Positions 1 through 6,882 of a DNA stretch of 28,631 nucleotides are shown here, piece by piece. The notes under the pieces were generated by a model. That model searched no databases, was not told the origin of the DNA, and saw only the letters and a list, made by a program, of their open reading frames with translations. Position numbers and translations under genes: made by a program. Numbering within the stretch: position 1 is the first letter of the stretch; each line of letters starts with the position of its first letter. This DNA comes from SIG299 sp045531955 (GTDB taxonomy: Bacteria; Bacillota; Clostridia; Lachnospirales; Lachnospiraceae): the NCBI GenBank assembly GCA_045531955.1, contig JAZSFC010000002.1, positions 1 to 28,631 of the forward strand, given 5' to 3'.

Positions 1-84
1 AGCCTGTAATGTTTTCATAATCTCCTGGCATCCGGAGGAAGTACATCCGGTTCCGCCGCAGACTAACACATGAGAACGATACAT
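1..84 (-). CDS. HydB/NuoF-like NADH-binding hydrogenase subunit, N-terminal part
   Basis: Only the first 28 codons are inside the window; the gene runs off the left edge. The start is the ATG at 84-82, preceded by AAGGAGG that overlaps the stop of the upstream ferredoxin-like gene. The visible N-terminus, beginning MYRSHVLVCGGTGCTSSG, is the thioredoxin-like [2Fe-2S] segment that opens HydB-type NuoF subunits. In this family HydB carries FMN, binds NAD(H) and is the site of flavin-based electron bifurcation in the soluble HydABC complex. The catalytic HydA subunit is usually encoded next, beyond the window. The family call rests on the N-terminal motif and operon context; the flavin and NAD domains cannot be seen. 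Confidence 0.8.
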   Translation of the reverse strand, partial: MYRSHVLVCGGTGCTSSGCQEIMKTLQA

Positions 85-96
85 TTGTTTTCCTCC

Positions 97-468
97 TTAT
101 TTCATAACGTTCTGAATGGTGTATTCAGAAATAACCTGGCCGCGGATAAGGTGCTTTTCAACAACTTCCAGAGCCTTTTCCGGTGTCATCTTTACATAAG
201 TAACCTTTTCTTTACCAGGAGCAAGAACCTCAACGATTGGCTCATACTGGCAGAGACCGATACAACCGGTCTGGGTTACGGTAACGCCTTCTAATTTCTT
301 TTCTAAAACAGCGTTGGAAAGAGCGGTAAGAACCGGTCTTGCGCCGCTTGCAATACCACAGGTAGCCATACCAACAACTACTCTTGTATCGGTAGCGGAC
401 TCGGAACGAAGACCAACCTGACCCTGCATCTTTTCGCGGATAGCCTTTAATTCTTCAAGAGACTTCAT
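97..468 (-). CDS. (2Fe-2S) ferredoxin-domain protein of hydrogenase operon
   Basis: A 123-residue thioredoxin-like [2Fe-2S] protein with an excellent AAGGAGG before its ATG. Its core has an MATCGIASGARPV segment and a TQTGCIGLCQYEP segment, typical of the small ferredoxin-like proteins encoded between HydC and HydB in clostridial hydrogenase operons. The likely role is electron relay or assembly within the cytoplasmic HydABC complex. I count only three cysteines in the whole protein, one in the first segment and two in the second. A classic four-cysteine thioredoxin-like cluster site is therefore not obvious, and a non-cysteine ligand or a cluster shared with a partner may be needed. It is followed after 12 nt by the HydB start, so the two are probably translated together. 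Confidence 0.85.
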   Translation of the reverse strand: MKSLEELKAIREKMQGQVGLRSESATDTRVVVGMATCGIASGARPVLTALSNAVLEKKLEGVTVTQTGCIGLCQYEPIVEVLAPGKEKVTYVKMTPEKALEVVEKHLIRGQVISEYTIQNVMK

Positions 469-498
469 ATAATCCTCCTTGTTTTCCGTAGGAAAATG

Positions 499-520
499 TC
501 TGCCTGCTTTCGCAGACAGA
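499..520 (-). terminator. intercistronic GAAA-tetraloop hairpin
   Basis: In the minus-strand mRNA, between the HATPase and ferredoxin-like genes, a 9-bp stem (TCTGTCTGC with GCAGGCAGA, one G.U pair) closes a GAAA tetraloop and is followed by CATTTTCC. The uridine run is short. It is therefore more likely a partial terminator, a processing site or an mRNA-stability element that tunes subunit ratios than a full stop. Confidence 0.4.
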
Positions 521-538
521 GGATTTTACCTCACAATT

Positions 539-1099
539 TTAAATATTTGTCTGTCCCTGATTCACTTCGGATTCATTTTCGGACAGGTATTGCTGCAAAT
601 ATGCGGAAACTTCGGGAACATCAAAAGGAATGTCGCCTAAGATTTCCTTGAATTCCCTTGTATCAAGGGTGAATTGCCGATCATCGTACTTATATATGTA
701 GAGAAAATCGCATTCCGGATGCATGACAATGAGCTGGTGAATGGTTGCATTCATGTCGCCGAGAGGCATGCGGTCGATGTGGGAGAGTCCGAAGACTGCA
801 CACACGGTAGTACCCACACCCGGTTCGGACTGAATGGAAAAACTTCCTCCGGTGGCTTCTGCTGCCATTTTGAAAAATGGGACACCCAAACCAACCTTTC
901 GGGTGGTGCGGGTGGTGTAGAACGGGTCAGTAACCTTTGCAACCTGTTCTGCAGTCATGCCACAGCCGTCATCAATAATAGAGATAATTATTTTATCCTC
1001 TGTACTTTGAATGTCCACAGAGATAGTAACCAATGCGGCACCGGCCTTTGTGGAGTTTTCTGCTACATCTAATACGTGAAGGGATAATTCGGTCATCAT
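539..1099 (-). CDS. HATPase_c protein of hydrogenase operon
   Basis: A 186-residue GHKL ATP-binding domain with the N box (LDVAENSTKAGA), G1 box (DDGCGM), a KVGLGVPFFK lid region and a GVGTTV G3-like motif. It has no phosphoacceptor-histidine (DHp) domain, no sensor segment and no membrane segment, so it is not a complete sensor kinase. About 70 unassigned residues follow the ATPase fold. Genes of this type sit between the NuoE-like and ferredoxin-like subunits in many clostridial HydABC operons; the biochemical role is unclear to me. The start is one base after the NuoE-like stop, without a convincing ribosome-binding site, which suggests translational coupling. A second ATG directly follows the first. 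Confidence 0.82.
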   Translation of the reverse strand: MMTELSLHVLDVAENSTKAGAALVTISVDIQSTEDKIIISIIDDGCGMTAEQVAKVTDPFYTTRTTRKVGLGVPFFKMAAEATGGSFSIQSEPGVGTTVCAVFGLSHIDRMPLGDMNATIHQLIVMHPECDFLYIYKYDDRQFTLDTREFKEILGDIPFDVPEVSAYLQQYLSENESEVNQGQTNI

Positions 1100-1100
1100 A

Positions 1101-1595
1101 TTATTCGTACTTAGCCAAGATCTCGTCGAGATCGTCTACTGTAAGTCTGCCGTATACGTCTTCGTTTACTGTAAGAACAGGTGCGAGACCGCAGGCGCCG
1201 ATACAACGGCATGCTTCTAAGGAGAACTTGCCGTCAGGTGTACATTCGCCACCTGCAATACCAAGCTTTTCCATGAGAGCGTTGTATAAATCACCGGAAC
1301 CCTTTACGTAGCATGCAGTACCTAAGCATACGGAGATTTTGTACTTGCCCTTTGGATATAAGGCGAACTGTGCGTAGAAAGTAGCAACACCGTAAACCTT
1401 TTCCAGTGGAATGCAAAGCTCATCCGCAATGATGGTCTGAACTTCGATAGGAAGATAGCCGTAAATGTCCTGTGCCTTCTGCATGATAGGCATTAAGCAA
1501 CCAGGCTGGGCTTTTAACTCGGCAATGATTGCCAGGAGCTTTTCTTCCTGCTCCTTTGTTCCGTTGAATGGAACTGTCTTTTTAACCGTTTCCAT
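1101..1595 (-). CDS. HydC/NuoE-like [2Fe-2S] subunit
   Basis: A 164-residue NuoE-family protein. It has the helical N-terminal domain (QPGCLMPIMQKAQDIYGYLP, then EKVYGVATFYAQF) and the thioredoxin-like [2Fe-2S] site with four cysteines in CLGTAC and CRCIGAC. In HydABC complexes this subunit passes electrons between the NAD(H)/flavin subunit and the hydrogenase. It is the first gene of the minus-strand operon and has a clear GAAGGAGG site before its ATG. Length and motifs match the family. NuoE of true complex I is the alternative, but the HATPase and ferredoxin-like neighbours and the absence of membrane Nuo subunits favour the hydrogenase. Confidence 0.9.
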   Translation of the reverse strand: METVKKTVPFNGTKEQEEKLLAIIAELKAQPGCLMPIMQKAQDIYGYLPIEVQTIIADELCIPLEKVYGVATFYAQFALYPKGKYKISVCLGTACYVKGSGDLYNALMEKLGIAGGECTPDGKFSLEACRCIGACGLAPVLTVNEDVYGRLTVDDLDEILAKYE

Positions 1596-1632
1596 TTAGA
1601 AACCTCCTTCGTGTTATATAGTGTGTTTCCCC

Positions 1633-1661
1633 ATAAGATAAGGGTAAATAAAGATGCTCAA
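1633..1661 (-). promoter_or_regulatory. candidate sigma-A promoter of hydrogenase operon
   Basis: On the minus strand TTGAGC is followed by a 17-nt spacer and TCTTAT, about 38 nt upstream of the first gene's start. Each hexamer matches four of six consensus positions, so this is a plausible but unremarkable promoter. Confidence 0.4.
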
Positions 1662-1790
1662 AACAACAAAGATTGCCAAAAAAATAACAAGTTCTGGCAA
1701 AAAATAAGTCATGTAGACATACCCTTTGCATTTTATGCCATCATAATGTATACATTATATCATAAAGAATTTAGAAAATCTATCATTTTT

Positions 1791-1821
1791 TATACAAAAA
1801 TCACAAAAAGCATGATATAAT
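1791..1821 (+). promoter_or_regulatory. candidate promoter of HydS cassette
   Basis: A perfect TATAAT at 1816-1821 sits at the left edge of the structured leader. The -35 is weak: TATACA at 1791-1796 with a 19-nt spacer. It drives transcription away from the hydrogenase operon, making the two operons divergent around an AT-rich stretch of about 130 nt. Confidence 0.45.
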
Positions 1822-1985
1822 CTTCGTAAAGGGCGGAGACTGGACGGTAAGGGGAATATTTTAACAAGCCGACTTGTATAAAATATTCCCTTTGCCGGGC
1901 AGAAGGAGCGAAGCGAATGAGGAAAAACATGGTTTTTCCGAATCTACGCCCGGAGTAGACAGGTAAAACAGAAGAAACAAGGAGG
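1822..1985 (+). promoter_or_regulatory. structured 5' leader RNA upstream of HydS cassette
   Basis: About 165 nt lie between the TATAAT and the first ATG. Element 1 is a 12-bp perfect stem (1852-1863 with 1879-1890) extended by 5 bp (1864-1868 with 1873-1877), with one bulged A and a CCGA loop. Element 2 is closed by CCGGGC (1895-1900) pairing with GCCCGG (1948-1953); inside it lies an 8-bp hairpin (1921-1928 with 1932-1939, loop ATG). GGGCG at 1831-1835 could compete for the CGCCC at 1947-1951, giving an alternative fold. The leader ends at AAGGAGG, 5 nt from the start codon. I do not recognise a named riboswitch class. The pairings are seen directly; a regulatory role is inferred. The rest of the 1596-1990 gap holds only the two promoters. 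Confidence 0.55.
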
Positions 1986-1990
1986 ATTGT

Positions 1991-2353
1991 ATGACAGTAA
2001 GAGATATTCAGGAGATTTTAGGCGCAAGAGTAGTCAGTGGTGAAGAATGGCTGGATAAGGAAGTGCATACCGCATGCGGCTCCGATATGATGAGCGATGT
2101 ACTGGCCTTTGTAAAAGACCAGGCAGTGCTGATGACAGGACTTTGTAATGCACAGGTTATCCGCACAGCGGAAATGATGGATATCGTGTGCATCGTATTT
2201 GTGCGAAGCAAAAAACCGGATGAAAATATGATTGAACTGGCAAATGAAAGAGAAATTCCTCTGTTATGTACCGGACACAGAATGTTCTCTGCCTGTGGCA
2301 TGTTATACGAAAAGGGCCTTAGAGGAGGTGCAGACTATGTGCGATACAGTTAA
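1991..2353 (+). CDS. DRTGG domain protein (first copy)
   Basis: A 120-residue stand-alone DRTGG-type domain, starting MTVRDIQEILGARVVSGEEW, with alternating hydrophobic strands and the segment ALVTG-like 'AVLMTGLCNAQVIRTAEM'. DRTGG domains otherwise occur as accessory or regulatory domains in multidomain proteins; here the whole protein is the domain. It opens a tight cassette in which the next gene overlaps its 3' end by 17 nt. The likely role is ligand sensing or protein-protein regulation of the redox module; no catalytic residues are evident. A second DRTGG gene lies after the HydS-like gene, so two related subunits flank it. The start is set by AAGGAGG at 1979-1985. Confidence 0.75.
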   Translation: MTVRDIQEILGARVVSGEEWLDKEVHTACGSDMMSDVLAFVKDQAVLMTGLCNAQVIRTAEMMDIVCIVFVRSKKPDENMIELANEREIPLLCTGHRMFSACGMLYEKGLRGGADYVRYS

Positions 2354-2762
2354 GCTTTCCTATACGGTTTCTAATGAAGACTTTACAAGGGCCGGTGAAG
2401 CCTCCAGTGATGTAAAACGCCATTTAAAGAAAATGGGCAGCAGTCCGGAGGTGGTTCGTAAGGTTGCCATTGCCATGTATGAAGGTGAAATTAACATGGT
2501 CATTCATGCCAACGGCGGCACTATTGATGTAGAGATTTCTCCGGATGATATTGTAATGGTATTAAAGGATGTAGGCCCCGGCATTCCGGATATTGACAAG
2601 GCAATGCAGGCAGGGTATTCCACCGCTCCTGACAATGTGCGGGCGCTGGGCTTTGGTGCCGGCATGGGTTTGCCGAACATGAAGCAGTATTCCGATGAAA
2701 TGGAAATTGATACTAAATTGGGAGTAGGAACTACAGTGACAATGAAGGTATATCAGACCTGA
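2337..2762 (+). CDS. RsbW-like anti-sigma/serine kinase ATP-binding protein
   Basis: A 141-residue GHKL ATPase of the RsbW/SpoIIAB type. It shows an N box (KVAIAMYEGEINMVIHANGG), G1 box (DVGPGIPD) and G2/G3 motifs (GFGAGMGLPNMK, GVGTTV). Family members phosphorylate an anti-sigma antagonist or other partner and often bind a sigma factor. No sigma factor or STAS antagonist gene is visible here, so the partner may be a DRTGG or HydS neighbour. I chose ATG 2337 because GAGGAGG lies 8 nt upstream and the protein then begins just before the conserved fold; an upstream in-frame extension would overlap the DRTGG gene much further. Confidence 0.82.
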   Translation: MCDTVKLSYTVSNEDFTRAGEASSDVKRHLKKMGSSPEVVRKVAIAMYEGEINMVIHANGGTIDVEISPDDIVMVLKDVGPGIPDIDKAMQAGYSTAPDNVRALGFGAGMGLPNMKQYSDEMEIDTKLGVGTTVTMKVYQT

Positions 2763-2796
2763 TTGCTTATCGGGAATGATATTGGAGGTTTACATA

Positions 2797-4098
2797 ATGA
2801 ATGAAAGAGAAACAGCAGTCAGCAAATTTTTTACCGCAGTACAGTTAGACCAAAGCCTGTGCAAGGGGTGTATCAACTGCATTAAGCGGTGTCCTACCCA
2901 GGCTATCCGGGTGCGGAACGGCAAGGCGGTGATTACCAAAGAATTTTGCATTGACTGTGGCGAATGTATCCGCATTTGTCCGCATCATGCAAAGCTTCCG
3001 GTGTATGACAAGCTTTCCGTAATCAAAAACTATGAATATACGGTGGCGTTGCCGGCACCGTCTTTATATGGACAATTTAATAATCTGGACGATGTAAATA
3101 TTGTGCTGACCGCATTAAAGAAAATCGGTTTTGATGATGTGTATGAAGTAAGCGGTGCGGCTGAAATTGCTTCGGAGCTTACCAGAGAATATGTAAAGAA
3201 CCATCCGGAAATGCATCCGATTATCAGTACGGCATGTCCGTCCGTAGTGCGGTTAATCCGCGTACGTTTTCCAAACCTGTTGGAGCATCTGCTTCCAATC
3301 AATCCGCCAATCGAACTGGCGGCATCGGCGGCCAGAAAGCGTGCCATGGAAAAGACCGGGCTTCCTGCAGATAAAATCGGTATAGTGTTCCTGTCACCTT
3401 GTCCGTCCAAGGTATCGGCGGTAAAATCCCCGCTTGGCATGGAAAAGAGCGACGTGGATGCAGTATGTGCAATTAAAGATGTATATGTGGAGCTTCTGCC
3501 AAAAATGAAAGAAGTAGAAGAACCGGAAGAACTGGCCATTTCCGGCAAGGTGGGCATCAGCTGGGGTGCTACCGGCGGAGAGGCAGGCGGGCTTCTTTCT
3601 GATAACTATTTGGCGGCAGACGGTATTGAAAATGTTATCCGTGTGCTGGAAGATTTGGAAGACCAGAAGTTTGCATCCAATTTGGAATTTATTGAACTGA
3701 ATGCCTGCAACGGCGGTTGTGTCGGTGGTGTGCTTACGGTGGAAAATCCGTATGTAGCAAAAGTAAAAATGAAGCATCTTCGTAAATATATGCCGGTGGC
3801 CTGCAACCACATGGCAAATGCCGGTGAACCGGACAATGCTTTTTGGACGCAGGATGTGGAATATGAGCCGGTATTCCGTCTTGGCAGTAACCGCCGGGAA
3901 AGCATTGCCAAGATGTTAAAGGTGGAAGAACTTTGCGAAAAGTTCCCGGGATTAGATTGTGGTTCCTGCGGTGCGCCGACCTGTAAAGCGTTGGCAGAGG
4001 ATATCGTCCGGGGCGAGGCAAAAGAACACGACTGTATCCATATCTTAAAGGAATTTATCCACAGACTTTCCGGTGAAATGTCCCGTCTGGATGAATAG
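2797..4098 (+). CDS. HydS-like sensory-type [FeFe] hydrogenase
   Basis: A 433-residue iron-sulfur protein. Domains in order: two [4Fe-4S] ferredoxin motifs (cysteines 22-61), an [FeFe]-hydrogenase catalytic-domain core (about 80-340), and a C-terminal four-cysteine Fe-S domain (C388, C391, C396, C413). The three H-cluster loops are recognisable: STACPSV (C147), LSPCPSK (C202) and ELNACNGGC (C304, C308), so all four cluster-binding cysteines are kept. The proton-donor cysteine before C147 is alanine (A146), and the methionines of the usual MPC and EVMAC loops are serine and asparagine. These changes are typical of putatively sensory, low-activity group C enzymes rather than production hydrogenases. 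It lacks an obvious PAS domain. ATG 2797 is preferred over ATG 2776 because TGGAGG lies 8 nt before it. Confidence 0.85.
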   Translation: MNERETAVSKFFTAVQLDQSLCKGCINCIKRCPTQAIRVRNGKAVITKEFCIDCGECIRICPHHAKLPVYDKLSVIKNYEYTVALPAPSLYGQFNNLDDVNIVLTALKKIGFDDVYEVSGAAEIASELTREYVKNHPEMHPIISTACPSVVRLIRVRFPNLLEHLLPINPPIELAASAARKRAMEKTGLPADKIGIVFLSPCPSKVSAVKSPLGMEKSDVDAVCAIKDVYVELLPKMKEVEEPEELAISGKVGISWGATGGEAGGLLSDNYLAADGIENVIRVLEDLEDQKFASNLEFIELNACNGGCVGGVLTVENPYVAKVKMKHLRKYMPVACNHMANAGEPDNAFWTQDVEYEPVFRLGSNRRESIAKMLKVEELCEKFPGLDCGSCGAPTCKALAEDIVRGEAKEHDCIHILKEFIHRLSGEMSRLDE

Positions 4099-4108
4099 GA
4101 GGAAATTT

Positions 4109-4441
4109 ATGACAGTAAAAGAACTGATAGAGAAAACAGGATTTTCGGTAATCCATGTGGCAGAAGGTGCAGAGGAAACCAAAATTACCAAGGCATATTG
4201 CTGTGACCTGCTCAGCGTTGCTATGTCCAGAGTGCCGGAGGGTGCAGCCTGGGTAACCGTAATGAGTAACTTAAATACATTGGCAGTGGCTTCTCTAACT
4301 GAGGCAGCCTGCGTTATAATTGCAGAGGGAGCAGCTATCGACGAACCGGTAAGTGAAAAGGCAAAGCAGCAGGATATCACCCTGCTTTCCACAGAGCTTC
4401 CGGTGTTTGATGCTGCATTAAAGGTTTACAATGAGCTGTAA
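4109..4441 (+). CDS. DRTGG domain protein (second copy)
   Basis: A 110-residue protein starting MTVKELIEKTGFSVIHVAEG. It has the same start pattern and strand-helix layout as the first DRTGG protein at 1991 (MTV-[RK]-[DE]-[IL] at both N-termini), so the two are probably distant duplicates. It begins ten bases after the HydS-like stop behind TAGGAGGAA and overlaps the PHP gene by 11 nt. A role as a ligand-binding or adaptor subunit of the redox cassette is inferred from its position; nothing in it suggests catalysis. Confidence 0.75.
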   Translation: MTVKELIEKTGFSVIHVAEGAEETKITKAYCCDLLSVAMSRVPEGAAWVTVMSNLNTLAVASLTEAACVIIAEGAAIDEPVSEKAKQQDITLLSTELPVFDAALKVYNEL

Positions 4442-5192
4442 AGAGAATGGTGGCCAGAACGGATGGCGTCCTGTTACCTACGATTTGCATCAGCATTCCT
4501 GTTTATCCCCGTGCGGTGATGAAGAAATGACTCCTGCCAATATTGTGGGCATGGCAGTGGTAAAGGAGCTGGACGTGATTGCCCTGACCGACCATAACAC
4601 CTGCAAAAACTGTGAGGCATTTCTTAAAGTGGCGGAAGCTTACGGCGTGGTTGCTTTGCCCGGCATGGAGCTTACCACCACGGAAGAAGTGCATGTGGTG
4701 TGTCTTTTTGAAAAATTAGAGGATGCCATGGCTTTTGATGCTTATGTTTACGAGCATCTGATGGATATCAAAAATGAAGAGAGTATTTTTGGCGCCCAGT
4801 TAATAGTTAACGAGGACGATGAGGTTACCGGCAAGGTGGATAAGCTTTTGATTAACGCCACCGATATTGATTTTGATGCGGTTGAGGGACTGATGGAGCA
4901 GTTTCATGGTGTCATGATTCCTGCCCATTTAGACAAATCTACAACCTCGTTGCTTTCCAACCTGGGCTTTATTCCGCCGGATTCCACCTTTGGAATTGCG
5001 GAAATCAAAGACTTAAAAAATTTGCACCGCCTGCAGGAACAGCATCCGTATTTAAAGGATTGCATGATACTTTCCGATTCGGATGCCCACTACCTTCCGG
5101 ACATCCATGAACCGACCTATACCATGCTGGTGCCGGAGTTATCGGTAAGCGGTGTGTTTGCTACGTTAAAAGCGGCTTCAAAGAAAAAATAA
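4431..5192 (+). CDS. PHP domain phosphoesterase
   Basis: A 253-residue PHP (polymerase and histidinol phosphatase) fold protein. The metal-binding signatures are present: DLHQHS near the N-terminus, ALTDHN, a histidine in IPAHLDK, and a C-terminal SDSDAHYLPD. Family members hydrolyse phosphomonoesters or phosphodiesters using a two- or three-metal centre. In this cassette it could remove a phosphate made by the RsbW-like ATPase or hydrolyse a signalling nucleotide, but the substrate cannot be read from the sequence. It is the last gene of the cassette, overlapping the DRTGG stop and followed by a terminator. Confidence 0.82.
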   Translation: MSCKENGGQNGWRPVTYDLHQHSCLSPCGDEEMTPANIVGMAVVKELDVIALTDHNTCKNCEAFLKVAEAYGVVALPGMELTTTEEVHVVCLFEKLEDAMAFDAYVYEHLMDIKNEESIFGAQLIVNEDDEVTGKVDKLLINATDIDFDAVEGLMEQFHGVMIPAHLDKSTTSLLSNLGFIPPDSTFGIAEIKDLKNLHRLQEQHPYLKDCMILSDSDAHYLPDIHEPTYTMLVPELSVSGVFATLKAASKKK

Positions 5193-5198
5193 AATTGC

Positions 5199-5235
5199 AA
5201 AATCTCTGCCCTATCAGCAGGCGGAGATTTTGTTT
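5199..5235 (+). terminator. terminator of HydS cassette
   Basis: AAAATCTCTGCC (5199-5210) pairs with GGCGGAGATTTT (5220-5231) over 12 bp with one G.U pair and a 9-nt loop, followed by GTTTTA. The stem starts just after the PHP stop codon. The A-rich left arm may also help stop transcription from the other direction. Confidence 0.65.
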
Positions 5236-5255
5236 TATAGGTAAGGAGAATTGTT

Positions 5256-5954
5256 ATGTTGAGAGTAACGGTTTGGAACGAGAATAAACACGAGCAGGAA
5301 TACGAAGGAATCCGTAAGGTATATCCGAAAGGAATTCACGGCTGTATTGCGGAATTTCTCGGAAAAGAAGAGGGCTTTACCGTGCATACCGCTACCTTTT
5401 TTGAGCCGGAACACGGACTGACGGAAGAAGTGTTACAGAACACAGATGTGCTTATCCTTTGGAGCCATGCACTACAGGAAGAATTTTCCGACGAGGTGGC
5501 AGAACGGGTGCGCCGTCATGTGCTTTCCGGCATGGGACTGGTGGCACTGCATTCTGCTCACTACAGTAAAATCATGAAAAAGCTGCTTGGTACCACCATG
5601 AGTTTAAAATGGCGTCATGGCGACAGGGAAAAACTTTGGTGTATTTTGCCGACCCATCCGATTGCGGCAGGAGTGCCGGAAATGATTGAGCTTCCGGAAG
5701 AAGAAATGTATGGAGAGTTTTTTGATATTCCAAAGCCGGATGATGTGATTTTTGCCGGTTGGTTTTCCGGTGGCGAAGTATTCCGCAGCGGTTGTACCTT
5801 TACGAGAGGCTACGGCAAAATCTTTTATTTCCAGCCGGGACACGAGGAATACCCGATTTATTACCATCCGGATATTCAAAAGATTATTACAAACGGGGTG
5901 CGGTTTTGTACACCGGTATTGGAAAGAAAGCTTCCGGATTGCGTAGAATGTTAG
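5256..5954 (+). CDS. ThuA-like domain protein
   Basis: A 232-residue ThuA-family protein with a class I glutamine-amidotransferase-like fold. It has an early WNENKHE segment, VLILWSHA in the middle, GLVALHSAHYSKIMK, and a C-terminal aromatic FYFQPGHEEYPIYYH segment. ThuA-type proteins are linked to trehalose and related disaccharide utilisation, but the reaction is not well defined, so I give no gene symbol. The sugar phosphate isomerase gene starts ten bases downstream, and the pairing of ThuA-like and isomerase genes is common in sugar or sugar-acid catabolic loci. Start set by TAAGGAG. No transporter is nearby to reveal the substrate. Confidence 0.8.
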   Translation: MLRVTVWNENKHEQEYEGIRKVYPKGIHGCIAEFLGKEEGFTVHTATFFEPEHGLTEEVLQNTDVLILWSHALQEEFSDEVAERVRRHVLSGMGLVALHSAHYSKIMKKLLGTTMSLKWRHGDREKLWCILPTHPIAAGVPEMIELPEEEMYGEFFDIPKPDDVIFAGWFSGGEVFRSGCTFTRGYGKIFYFQPGHEEYPIYYHPDIQKIITNGVRFCTPVLERKLPDCVEC

Positions 5955-5964
5955 GAGTGTTGTT

Positions 5965-6777
5965 ATGAAATTATCGGTATTTTTTGACCATGTACTGCAG
6001 GCAAGAGAGCAGACGGGGAAGACGGTGGAGGAACTGCTTGCAGGAGTAAGAACTGACGGAATTGAGGCGGTGGAAATTAACTTGAATTATTTGTGTGAGC
6101 ATTCTGAGGTATGGGACGCTTTGAAAGCAGCAGGTTTAGGCATCAGCTGTATTTATGAGTTCTATGATATGGGTCGCTGTGATGAGTCTGAAAAAGTACG
6201 CAGGCATGTAGAAACAGCGGTCAAAGTCGGTGCAAAACGAATTCTGGTGGTGCCGGGATTTCTGTCTGGCGAGACTTCCAAAGAAATGCAGGCGGCAATG
6301 CCGGTACAGGAAAATATTATTGGCTTTTTTGAACGTAATGACGAAATTAAGCGTATGGCAGAAGGTCTTTCTTTCGCAGCAAAATGCGGTATAGAAAAAG
6401 ATATTGTTGTCACTGTAGAAGACTTTGACGGTCTGGATTCTCCTTTGGCCGGTATGTACGGAATTCACTGGTTTTTACAACGTGTTCCGGAGCTTATGTA
6501 TACCTTGGATACCGGAAACTTTATATTCTATGGAGAAGATATAATAGATGCTTTTGAACTGTTGAAAGAAAGAATCGCCCATGTGCATTGTAAGGACAGA
6601 CAGCCTAAAACCAATGCATCGGTGCAGACGGGAACCGGGTATATCCCTTTTGAAGAAATAATTAATAAACTGAAAGCACAGCAGTATGACGGTTTCTTTG
6701 CCATTGAGCATTTTGATGTGGAAGGACAGGAAGAGTGCATACAGGGCAGTGCCGGATTTCTGAAGAGATATGTATAA
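5965..6777 (+). CDS. sugar phosphate isomerase/epimerase (TIM barrel)
   Basis: A 270-residue AP-endonuclease-2-like TIM barrel. Likely metal-binding strands carry E in VTVEDFDG, D in YTLDTGNF, H in AHVHCKDRQ and E in AIEHFDVEG, the pattern of xylose-isomerase-like sugar epimerases. These enzymes interconvert ketoses, aldoses or inositol derivatives with a divalent metal. It is co-transcribed with the ThuA-like gene (10-nt gap, own GGAG site). The substrate cannot be predicted from the sequence alone. A strong promoter for the next gene lies downstream, so this is probably a two-gene operon. Confidence 0.82.
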   Translation: MKLSVFFDHVLQAREQTGKTVEELLAGVRTDGIEAVEINLNYLCEHSEVWDALKAAGLGISCIYEFYDMGRCDESEKVRRHVETAVKVGAKRILVVPGFLSGETSKEMQAAMPVQENIIGFFERNDEIKRMAEGLSFAAKCGIEKDIVVTVEDFDGLDSPLAGMYGIHWFLQRVPELMYTLDTGNFIFYGEDIIDAFELLKERIAHVHCKDRQPKTNASVQTGTGYIPFEEIINKLKAQQYDGFFAIEHFDVEGQEECIQGSAGFLKRYV

Positions 6778-6833
6778 AATATTCTGACGGAAATTTCGGA
6801 TGAACAGTTGATTACGTTTCAACAAATCGTTGT

Positions 6834-6862
6834 TTTACGAAATGAGTTTATAGATTTATAAT
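6834..6862 (+). promoter_or_regulatory. sigma-A promoter of XRE regulator
   Basis: TTTACG, a 17-nt spacer and a perfect TATAAT. The -35 overlaps the right arm of a short inverted repeat, AACAA-ATCG-TTGTT (6821-6834), a possible operator for autoregulation. Confidence 0.5.
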
Positions 6863-6882
6863 TTCATCGAAAGCATGATTGG

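Noticed and set aside
1673..1700. TTGCCA ... TGGCAA inverted repeat and an AT-rich TTGTTA-like run as a Rex-type redox operator upstream of the hydrogenase operon.
   Set aside because: The spacing is far too long and the half sites do not match the TTGTTAA-N4-TTAACAA pattern.
1611..1820. Plus-strand 69-codon frame in the divergent control region.
   Set aside because: AT-rich, no ribosome-binding site, crosses the promoters; a chance frame.
2776..2796. ATG at 2776 as the start of the HydS-like gene.
   Set aside because: The TGGAGG site at 2783-2788 lies inside such an extension and fits the ATG at 2797.
3030..3557. Long minus-strand frames opposite the HydS-like gene.
   Set aside because: They mirror a well-supported gene, have no ribosome-binding sites and no recognisable domains.
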